This document shows, piece after piece, positions 36,701-48,700 of a DNA stretch of 64,000 nucleotides. The DNA is taken from NCBI GenBank assembly GCA_020152595.1, contig JAIGNY010002056.1, positions 867,001 through 931,000 on the forward strand, in the 5' to 3' direction. The DNA comes from Chiridota heheva. Its lineage: Eukaryota; Echinodermata; Holothuroidea; Apodida; Chiridotidae. A program made the position numbers and the translations under genes. The number at the start of each line of letters is the position of its first letter. The stretch's first letter is position 1. The notes under the pieces are model-generated. The model saw only the letters and a program-made list of their open reading frames with translations, did not search any database and had not been told where the DNA came from.

Positions 36701-39700
36701 CCTGTGTACTGTGATTCTAAACGTTGCGATGCTGACTGAATTAAAAAAATATTAATATCCCAGAGTTCAACGTGAAACTGAATGAAAACAAAATAATATT
36801 TTACGAAAGTTTTTAATTCCTCTAGGCCTCGCGTTCAAACATTTTGCTAAAGAAAAAGTCTGCCAGGCCTAATCCGATAAGCAGATTATTATAACTGTGC
36901 AACGTTAGGAATCCCTTTACAAAGCACAGGCACTTCGATCTTGATTGACATAATGCATACAGTGTGTATCGATTTTTAGCGTTAAGTCACAGGTGAATAG
37001 AAGCTGCAGGGCTGCAAGCTCGGTGATGTTAGCGGTCACCCACGTTTAGCGATTTTGCGCTTTGGGCAGCTCCATTCATCATGGTGGTAAGTGCACTAAC
37101 GCCCGCGCACTTAGCGTGTACGGTTATTCCCGACTGTACTGTAGGTTAACCCATAACCTGCTCAACAAACAATGATTAACCCATAACCTGCCAACAAACA
37201 TACAGTAGGTTAACCCATAACCCTCAACAGACGTAGGTTAACCCATAACCTGCTCAACAAACAATGATTAACCCATAACCTGCCAACAAACATACAGTAG
37301 GTTAACCCATAACCTGCTCAACAAACATACAGTAGGTTAACCCATAACCTGCTCAACAAATATACAGTAGGTTAACCCATAACCTGCTCAACAAACATAG
37401 CTTAACCCATAACCTGCTCAACACATGTACAGTAGATTAACCCATAACCTGCTCAACAAACGTAAGTTAAACCATAACATGCTCAACAAACATAGGTGCT
37501 TACATAACCTGCTCAACAAACATAGGTTAACCCATAACCTGCTTAACAAACGTAGATTAACCCATAACCTGCTCAACAAATGTACAGTAGGCTAACCCCT
37601 TATCTGCTCAACAAACGTACAGTAGGTTAACCCATAACCTGCTCAACAAACATACAGTAGGTTAACCCATAACCTGCTCAACAAACGTACAGTAGGTTAA
37701 CCAATAACCTGCACAACAATCGTAGGTTAACCTTTAAACTGCTTAACAAACATAGGTTAACCCATAATTTACTCAACAGATGTAGGTTAACCCATAGCCT
37801 GCTCATCAAACATAGGTTAACGCATAACCTGCTCAATACACGTAAGTTAACCCCAAAACTGCTCAACAAACATAGGTTAACCCATAACCTGCTTAACAAA
37901 CGTACAGTAGGTTACCCCATAACCTGCTCAACAAATGTACAGTAGGTTAACCCATAACCTGCTCAACAATCGTAGGTTAACCTATAAACTGCTCAACAAA
38001 TGTAGGTTAACTTATAACCTGCTCAACAAACGTAGGTTAACCCATAACCTGCTCAACAAATGTAGGTTTACCTATAACCTGCTCAACAAACGTAGGTTAA
38101 CTTATAACCTGCTCAACAAATGTAGTTTAACCTATAGCCAACCTGCTCAACAAACATAGGTTAACCCATAACCTGCTCAACAAACGTAGGTTAAGCTATA
38201 ACTAACCTGCTCAACAAACGTAGGTTAACCTATAAGCTGCTCAACAAAAGTAGCTTAACAAATAACCTGCTCAACAAACGTAGGTTAACCCATAACCTGC
38301 TCAACAAACGTACAGTAGGTTAACCCATAACCTGCTCAACAAACGTACAGTAGGTTAACCCATAACCTGCTCAACAAACGTACAATAGGATAACCCATAA
38401 CCTGCTCAACAATCGTAGGTTAACCTATAAACTGCCTAACCAACATAGGTTAACTTATTTATAACCTGCTCAACAAACGTAGATTAACCCATAACCTGCT
38501 CAACAAATATAGCTTAACCTATAACCTGCTCAACAAACGTAGGTTAACCTATAACCTGCTCAACAAATGTAGGTTAACTTATAGCCAACCTGCTCAACAA
38601 ACATAGGTTAACCCATAACCTGCTCAACAAACGTAGGTTAACCTATAACTAACCTGCTTAACAAACGTAGGTTAACCTATAACTAACCTGCTTAACAAAC
38701 GTAGGTTAACCTATAACCTGCTCAACAAAAGTAGGTTAACAAATAACCTGCTCAACAAACGTACAGTAGGTTAACCCATAACCTGCTCAACAAAAGTAGG
38801 TTAACAAATAACCTGCTCAACAAACGTACAGTAGGTTAACCCATAACCTGCTCAACAATCGTAGGTTAACCTATAAACTGCTTAACCAACATAGCTTAAC
38901 CTATAACCTGCTCAACAAACGTAGGTTAACCTATAACCTGCTCAACAAATGTAATTTAACCTATAGCCAACCTGCTCATAGTTAAACCCGTAACCTGCTC
39001 AACAAACGTAGGTTAACCTATAACTAGCCTGCTCAACAAACGTAGGTTAACCTATAACCTGCTCAACAAACGTAGGTTAAAAAATAACCTGCTTAACAAA
39101 CGTAGGTTAACCTATAACCTGCTCAATGCTCTACAAACATAGGTTAACTTATAACCTGCTCAACAAACGTAGGTTAGCTCAACAAACATAGGTTAACAAA
39201 TAACCTGCTCAATAAACATAGGTTAACCTATAACTAACCTGCTCAACAAACATAGGTTAACCTATAACTAACCTGCTCAACAAACATAGGTTAACCTATA
39301 TCCTGTATAACAAAAGTAGGTTAACCCATAACCTGCTCAACAAACGTAGGTTAACCTATAACCTGCTCAACAAATGTAGGTTAACCTATAACCTGCTCAA
39401 CAAATGTAGGTTAACCTATAACCTGCTCAACAAATGTAGGTTAACCTATAACCTGCTCAACAAACGTAGGTTAACCTAAATGCTCTTGAAACAATGAAAT
39501 TGCAGGTCATAATTAATAGTGGGGACATTGAAAGCATTTTGCACATTGATATATATATATATCAGCCAGCATTGATACATGCACTATCACACTTTGAAAC
39601 GACACACATTAAATTGGACACAGTGACATCATGTTGCTCTTGGAAACCTGACCCTTCAAGTGGTTATTTAAAACTCTATAGACAAGTGGGTGTGAGACAA

Positions 39701-42700
39701 AAATCTTAACTGACCCTTGTCGGACCACTCCGGGAAAAAGGCAAGTCCCTTCATTCACTATCAGCCCGACAACAATTACCCTTGTCGAACTAAGCCAAGA
39801 AAGGGGACCTGCTAAAAAAGCTCAATTTTAGTCCAATGAAGGATTAAAATGCACCATCCAAAGGTAAGTAACAAGTAATGGTGTCCGAATAGTGCAATTA
39901 ACACTAGGTTGGTGGTCACATAACATGGTGCTGTATCGCTTTACAGTAATATTACAAATAGGCTATCAAAGATAAACACCATGATCAATTTTAAAGTTAT
40001 AGGTTTTTAAGTAATTATTCAAGAAATCGCCAAATTTGTGATTTAAAATAGTAAACCAGTCTTCATCATATAATCTTAACATTACTGTTGACAATTAACA
40101 TCTCTGAGTTACGAAATAAGCCGCACCAACCATAGCAACGCAGTAACTAGGTGGGGGGGAACAATCTTCAAGTCTGCAATCATGCATTACCAATGCATTG
40201 ACATTTATATGTTGACGAGGCCTGCCACAAACTTTGGTCCATTTATGGCACTTCTCAGGATCTTTAGAGTTTTTAGCAAAAGGAATGAACAAAATTCAGT
40301 TTGCTAACTGTTCTGGGTAACAGCAATAAGATTTACAAAGCCCGCAGCGGGCCTGTAAGCGCAATTTTTGTTCACCATTTTGCCTTCACTTAGTCTGTGT
40401 GTGCAAAAATTTGTTTTGTACAGTAAACTGCGTTGATTACATGAGCGCGCACCGATAGCTAGTTGTACTGTACCAGTACCGCATAAAATGTTTGCCCCAC
40501 TTGGTTATGCAAATTTTGTTGCTAGGCAAATTCATGTGGTGATTGATTGAAAAAGCTGTCAATATCTAACTCCGACAGGTTAATTGTTTTTGTCTGTCCC
40601 AAGTACGGTCAGATCCAACATTTGGAAATGGCAATGAAAGAAATTTCATCAAACTCTCAATATTAGTATTCTGAGCAGATTCTCAATAAACAGTCTCATA
40701 ACACTTTTCAAAATGGAACTGGGCAATTTAAAAAAAAAAAATTAATCCAAATTTTTGATATTATCGACAAATTTAGGTCCTTTTATTTTTTTTGGGTGCA
40801 AAATTCCAAGGTGATTATTAAGTCATCTATAACTAACATTCAACGTAACATCTTCCAGAACTTTCCGGAACCATTTTGTAAAATTGTTAAGACCACTGAA
40901 CAAAAATCTAAAAGGTTCCAATTGCTGCAATTGTAAATTATCGATTGACTTTTTCCTGTACCAAACAATGTACAAATGCACACGCTACAAAAAAAAAGAA
41001 GAAGGAAAACAAATTTTGTAAGAACATTTAAACCACTGTAACAATCAACTCGAAGCAGATGCCCATGTCTTTGTCTTCCAATGAAATCTTATTTAATTCT
41101 TAAATGATGTCTCGTCACTATAGTGGATGGCAAAGAAGATAACCCAAAGATGAATTACTTTAGATTAAATCTACTTATAGTGCCAAAGAATATACACTTG
41201 CAAAATTGAACCCTGCAATGGTAGAAACTCTCACTGCATTGCCTAAGCCATCGTGTTCGGATTAATCATTGCAGACCAAATCTAACTCATATTCCCAAGT
41301 ATTGATTCTTGCAAAATTAAAACCCGACAACCACAGTTTGCTCTCACTTCAAGCCATTGTGCTCACCTGATCAGTATTTTCTACTGGCAAGGCTCTTTGG
41401 GTGTGATTAGAGTTGGGGTTTGCTAGCATGGTTGGTGGTATAGTGCCATCGCTCTTTGGAATTCCCGATCCCACTCCAATGAGTTGGTTTCGAAAAAGAT
41501 TGGTGGCCCGAGTTCTAGCGTCTGGTGCGTGTTTGGCACCTGACATCTGGCAAAAATCCTGCGGAGATGTCCAAAAAATTTTGGGAGTCAAGAGTAATTT
41601 TTCTTCTTTTTTTTTTTGCGAAAAATTAAATGGTAGTGTTAAATTTATTTTGGTTAGTAAACTTCACACCACAGGCACATGTATGAATGAGCATGAACAG
41701 CAGAGAAGAATGAAAATGAATGATCTCAGGACCAAAAGTGAAAGAGCCATGCATGCCAAAGTATGTTTATCATATCATCTGTGACAATGCTTTTGTTTAC
41801 TTGTTTAATTTTATCAACCAACTCAAAAATTATTTTGATTCATTGGAATAGAAGATGACTGAAGAAATGTTTTTGGACTTCTTTTCCACTTGCAAAAATG
41901 TAGAACGCACATAGGGGGTCACATAGGGGGTACCCACCACCCCTTCCGTCTGGCTTTATGAAGATGAAAACAGCAACTGAAAGATTTGATCTGTTTTACA
42001 GAATGGATAAAAGAAGTAATACAAAAAAAGAACAAAAAAAGATGACAACAACACGGAATCGGAGTGATGATTGATAGCTTGTCACAAAATGTCACGTCAC
42101 ACAATGTTGTCACAAAATGTGTGTCACAAAATTGTCAAATTGTCACATAAATGTCTCAAAAAGGGAAACATTTCTATACAATACAAAAGAAATTAGAAAA
42201 TGCTTTAAGTAGAACCCATCAAAGAGTAAAACTCAAGTGATAATTTTTGCATATATTGCAATATGAAAACAAAATGTCACGTCACAAAATTTCAAATTTG
42301 TGACATGTCTCAAATGTCGCATAAATTTGGCACCTTTTGCACAGAATGTCACATCAGTTTTGCCTTTGTCACATTTGATTGGCATAGATTCACACATCAT
42401 GACCCGTTGACCGGTGATACTCATAGAAAGGATAATTTGCTTATGTTTGTTTCATGAAAAATGTCCACCACTAAAATGCAACATCAAATTACATGGCCTT
42501 GTGCCAATGAGCGTGAGTGAAGGGGTAAAATATGTCACAAAGTGTCAGACAAATTTTAATACATCTGTTTATGTTCATTTTGTCACAAAACTTTCAAAAT
42601 GTCACAGAATGTAACAGATTTTTGGACAATGAAATGTTGTCACAAAATGTGACGGATGCTCCATTCTCTGCACAGAGCATTAGTTTGTCTGTCCCCTGTA

Positions 42701-45700
42701 ACAAACTACACATTATTTATGGTTGGTTGGTTGGATTTAATGGCACCATGACAATGTTGCTCAAATTGTGCTAGAGAGGAATATCAAAATTGACTAAGTG
42801 GTGATGAGATGTGAATGGCTGGTGGAGCTGTGGTAGCTAATACTTAATGGATTGGAGGGGTTGATTTTGCAGTAGAAGGGACTGTGGATGTCACATTCTG
42901 TTGTTATACTTTATGTGTTGAAGGTAAAAGAATTTTGAGGGTGTAGGGCAGGGGTATTGAGGTTTGCATAAGTAGGGGTGGGTGACAGATTCTGTTTTAC
43001 TTTATGTGTTGGAGGTAAGGGAGGAGTTTTGATGGTGGCATTGGTGGGGTGGGGGTGTTGAGGTTTGTAGAAGTGGGTGTCAGATTCTGTTGTTATACTT
43101 ATATGTGTAGGAGGTAAGAGAGGAGATTTGAGGGTGCATTAGAGTGGGTGGGTGTGTTGAGGTTTGCAGAAGTGGGGGGTGGGTGTCAGATTCTGTTTTA
43201 CTTTGTGTTGAGGTAAGGGAGGAGTTTTGAGGGTGCATTGGTGGGGTGCATTGGTGGAATGCATTGGTGGGGTGCACTGGTGGGGTGCACTGGTGGGGTG
43301 CACTGGTGGAGTGCATTAATGGGGTGCACTAGTGAGGTGCATTGGTGGGGTGCATTAGTGGGGTGCACTGGTGGGGTGCACCAGTGGGGTGCACCGGTGG
43401 GGTGCACCGGTGGGGTGCACCGGTGGGGTGCACCGGTGGGGTGCACTGGTGGGGTGCATTGGTGGGGTGCACTGGTGGGGTGCATTAATGGGTGCACTGG
43501 TGGGGTGCACTGGTTAAGTGCATTGGTGGGGTGCATCAGTGGGGTGCACTAATGGGGTGCACTGGTGGAGTGAACTGGTGGGGTGCACAAATGGGGTGCA
43601 CTAGTGGGGTGCACTAATATGGTGCACTGGTGGGGTGCACTAATGGGGTGCACTGGTGGAGTGAACTGGTGGGGTGCACTAATGGGGTGCATTGGTGGGG
43701 TGCACTGGTGGGGTGCACTGGTGGGGTGCACTGGTGGGGTGCACTGGAGGGGTGCACTGGTGGGGTGCACTGGTGGGGTGCACTGGTGGGGTGCACTGGT
43801 GGGGTGCATTGGTGGGATGCACTGGTGGGGTGCATTGGTGGGGTGCACTAGCGGGGTGCATTGGTCTTGTGGGGATGTTAAGGTTTGCAAAAGTGGGGGC
43901 GGCTGTCAGATTCTTTTGTTTTACTTTGGGTGTTGGGGGTAAGGGTGGAGTTTTGAGGGTGACATTGGCTGGGGTGGGGGTGCTGAGGTTTGCAGAAGTG
44001 GGGGTGGGTGTTAGATACTGTTTTACTTTATGTGTTGGAGGTAAGGGAGAAGTTTTCAGGGTGCATTGGTAGGGGTGGGGGTGTTGAGGTTTGCAGAAAT
44101 AGGGGTGAGTGTCAGATTTTGTTGTTGTATTTCATGTGTTGGAGAAGAGGGAGAGTGTTGAGTTGTTGTGGTAGAGGTACGTGATGGTGTTGATAAGGTG
44201 AGTGATGTCATAGGGAGGGGCTGGCCTTTAGGATTATATTTAACAGAGTTCTGTTCATTGCAGTTGATGCATACAGATGAGAGTGAGCTCCTTAGGAGAG
44301 AGGAGTCTGTTTTCTTTTGGTCTATCTTTATCAACTGACAGTTCAACAGCAAAATGAAGGCACCAAATTCCATGCCAAGAGGAACCGTTTCATCAAATTA
44401 GAATACAACTGCGATGCAGGTGTCTAATGAATATTCATGGATTTCAGTTGCTGTGACTTTCTATCCCAGTAAGGTAAATACCTCACAATAAAATCTTCAA
44501 CTCTCACTCTGGAAGTATATTACACCTAACCGAGATGAGATTTTTAAATACTTGCTCAGAAAAGACTTCTTTTTTCCCTCTGTGCTTACAAAAAAAAAAA
44601 AAAAAAAAAAGATGTTGGAAAGATTCATGCCATTTCAGACAGCATCTATCTACTCCGACCGCACACCAAACCATTCATAACTCAATCTGCCTGTTTGAGC
44701 AAAAACAGGAAGAATTGGTTAGAGATGCGATGAGTGCGTGGACTTACCTATCTTGTTTTGGAGAATGAATTGATTTATGAATGGATGATGAACAGATGGA
44801 TGTAGAAGGATGGATTATTTAAATGAAAAGTAAATTTTATTCTGCAGCAATAAACTGTCATCACTGACACCTGTAATCCACGTTGTGTGGTGTAATGCAC
44901 AATATTCAATTACTTTCTGATAAAGGGCAAACTCGAGGATGCCAAATTCTGGTCTGATATTTTTTTTTTTTTTTTTTTGACCAATTTTTAGGTACTTTGC
45001 TCTTTAAAGCACTAGTTGAAGACAAAAAAAAAACTTGACAAACAGGAAAAGCATCAAATTTTAAGTTGATCAGTTTTGAAATTCTAAAAAAGCCTACTTT
45101 TCTTATTTTCTTTGCATGTTACGTATCAATTGGGCAACTATTTCTAAATTCCTTTTGTATTTGAGAAGCTTTGCCTTATTGCTTTACACCAAATGAGAAC
45201 CTCACTTCAGCTTGTATGATCATTTTGACCAAAAAGTTTGTAAAGCAATTAAGGCCTGTGGGTGTAACAAGCTTTCACAAACTTATTTTTTTATACCATT
45301 GTTATCATAAATAATGTTTTTCAATCTCAAGGAAATAAGGTCAGCGAGGTCAAATTTTTAATAATAACCGACTGTCAGTCATGAACGTTAGAAGTACATA
45401 TGGAAAAATTCATTCCTAACCTTGATTGGGTACAACGCTAATCATGCACTCATCGGACACTGACAAACAAAGCAAAAATGCTTGTGAAAAAACTTCAGCT
45501 TACAACACTTGACAACATAACCATTCCACACAGCTACAATGCTTGGACAAAAGCAAGATATTTTCAGCAGCCTTTTTTGTTATTTCTCCCTATGGGATCA
45601 TTTTTAAACATTCCTTAACTTCACTAATTTGTTCTTTTCAAGATCAAGTTTAGTGGTCAGGCAGGTTTATCTTATATGAAAGAGGAAATAGAAACAAAAT

Positions 45701-48700
45701 GACAAAGAAAGCATTGAAAAAATGTTATTCTGTTAAGGAGATATTTAAGTTTAAAGTTCTGTATCATTTGTATAGAAACGACTAAAATCAGACTAGTTGT
45801 GATGTCACAGCCTCAGATTCCTCAAAGTCTTCATGTATTCTATCATATTTTGTCCTGTGATTTTGTGGCTTAAGAAACATGAGATATGTCAAAACTTATT
45901 TATTCTAGGAAGGTTAATTTCAATTTACCACCTGAAGAAAGTTTTGATGTATTTATGCCTTTATGTATTTATAAGGCCAACCCCCCCCCCATAATGTTAT
46001 TGGGGGAAGGGGCAATAATGAATGTCAGAACGAATTGATTTTGAAGAGTCAAGGTTCCATTATGACATCTTTCCTTCCAGAAATGTTCAATTTTCGAGAA
46101 ACTCCTTTAATATTCGTGAAATTTGCTTCAATTTTTGAAAAAATTCCTTCATTGTTGGGAATTTATTTTCATTTTTCAGGAAATTGCTTAACTTTCAAAA
46201 CATTTTCATCATTTTCAAATAGTATTTTTTATTTTTGGGAGTTTAAATTTCAGTTTTCACAAACTGCTTCAATTTTTGGAAATTTTCTTCATTTTCCAGA
46301 TATCTTCTTGATTTCGGGAAATTTACATCAATTCTTGTGAAATTTGCTTAATTTTGGGGAATTTTTCCTCCTTCATTTAAAAAAAAAAATCTTCATTTTT
46401 TGAAAATTTGCTTAATTTTCATGAAATTTGCATCAATTTCAAATTTTTGGGGGGTAACACAATACCAAAAATACATCAAGACTTTGAGGAATCAGAGGCA
46501 GTGACATCACAACTACAACAGCCTTTTGTTTTATTCTTCTTTGTTTCATGGAACAATTTTTTCTTTACCCTTATTTCATTCAGTTGAACGCTGTTCAACC
46601 TATACCACTTATTTCTTTAGGAAACAGGACATACTGTCCCAAGAAAATTGCTTGACAGGTCACTAGTAAATCCGGTACATACTTTGTTGGCAGATACATC
46701 ACTTTTTTGGCAGTTATTGATCAGCTTGTTGGAAATCTAACCAATCAGAAACGCTGAATTGTATAATTTGTCTACCTAAACACGATGACTTGCCCTTCGT
46801 ACCAAATGCCCCACCCCAAAGAATAATCTCATTAAATTCAATTTTGTTATTAAGGAGGGGCTTTATCAATTTTCTTTTTAACAAATCTGATATTCATCAG
46901 TGAAAGAAAGTTAACATTACAAGGGATTACAGGACAGTACTTGTAAAGGCATTATTATTTCATGCATACTTGGGACACACACAAACCAGATGAAGATGAA
47001 ATGACTGTCTGTACCTTGAATCTCTGCTTGGCTTCCACATGTGCATGGTTCTCTCTCATCTTGATGGACATTTTCCTGGCATTGCCGGTACTGTCCGGCA
47101 TGCTTGTGGCCATTCCACCAGACGTTTGACCCATCATGGCATCCTTGTTCCCGTAGCCTATAAAAAAAGGTGAGTCAAGATGAGGTTGATAGGAAGATTG
47201 ATTGATTGATTGTAACAATCAATCAGAACTCAAAATTAGCATAATCCCACAAGCCCGGAGCAAGTTGATTATATGTACGGGCTAGCACAGTTTTAATCAT
47301 TCAAGTCCATCAGCTTGAATGATTGAGTTAATAATAAACTAATGCTAATTACAAGCCCTGTGATCAATTTATTTATTAAATAATTTATTGATCACTTCAT
47401 TGAATGATTACTCGATTTATTGATTAATTAATCAATTTATTGATTGATTGAATGGTGAAGCTTGATCACACATCGATAATGAGGATGATGTTCAAGAGAG
47501 AGATTACATCATTTCAAACTAATATAAAAAGAAATGCTTTAGTGGGACATGATTTTCTGTCACGATGCAAATTTTGCTTTAATACGTGTAGAAACATCCC
47601 TTGAATCAACTTTTATTTATCATCTGCAAAGTTATACGATGACAATGCTTCTTTGAAAACAAGAAGTAAAAATGTTTCTTTACCTTTTAATTTTGTTTTG
47701 TTTAAAAAACAGCTTGTAGCGTCGCGTTCGGAGTGTAATTGCCTTTAGAAGATAACTAAGTAGTTTTTAATGTCCATAATGCTAACAGGGAAGGTACAAC
47801 CCCATGTCCGCTAATGTCCATAATGCCAACAGGGAAGGTACAACCACATGTCCACTAATGTCCATAATGCCAACAGGAAAAGTACAACCACATGTCCACT
47901 AATGTCCATAATGCCAACAAGGAAGGTACAACCACATGTCCACTAATGTCCATAATGCCAACAGGGAGGGTACAACCACATGTCCGCTAATGTCCATAAT
48001 GCCAACAGGGAAGGTACAACCACGTGTCCGCTAAAGTCCATAATGCCAACAGAGAGGGTACAACCACATGTCCACGTATGTCCATAATGCCAACAGGGAA
48101 GGTACAACCACACGTCCACTAATGTTCATAATGCCAACAAGGAAGGTACAACCACATGTCCACTAATGTCCATAATGCCAACAGGGAAGGTACAACCACA
48201 AGGCCACTAATGTCCATAATGCCAACAAGAAAGGTACAACCACATGTCCACTAATGTCCATAATGCCAACAGGGAAGGTACAACCACATGTCCGTTGAAG
48301 TACATAATGCCAACAGGGAGGATACAACCACATGTCCACGTATGTCTATAATGCCAACAGGGAAGGTACAACCACATGGCCAATAATGTTCATAATGCCA
48401 ACAGGGAAGGTACAACCACATGTCCACTAATGTCCATAATGCCAACAGGGAAGGTACAACCACATGTCTGCTAATGTCCATAATGCCAACAGGGAAGGTA
48501 CAACCACATGTCCGCTGATGTACATAATGCCAAGAGGGAAGGTACAACCACATGGCCACTAATGTCCATAATGCCAACAGGGAAGGTACAACCACATGTC
48601 CGCTGATGTACATAATGCCAACAGGGAAGGTACGACCACATGTCCACTAATTCCATAATGCCAACGGGTAAAGTACAACCACATGTCCACTAATGTCCAT

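Larger units (their letters stand above)
32231..37141. mobile_element. 4.9-kb TA-flanked element inserted in the minisatellite
   Basis: The left terminus CAGTACAGTCGGGAATAA is matched in inverse at the right end (TTATTCCCGACTGTACTG). The inverted repeat extends to about 24 bp with one mismatch. Both ends abut TA (32229-32230 and 37142-37143), and removing the element plus one TA restores the array consensus ACG-TA-GGTTAACCC. A TA duplication points to the Tc1/mariner/pogo group. No long transposase frame is visible, and a family B MITE is nested at 34081-34689, so it is non-autonomous or decayed. Subterminal regions are CpG-rich compared with the flanks. Confidence 0.88.

Noticed and set aside
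43198..43942. His/Pro/Thr- or Trp/Gly-rich frames on both strands
   Set aside because: The 15-bp repeat keeps several frames open at once, which argues against coding.
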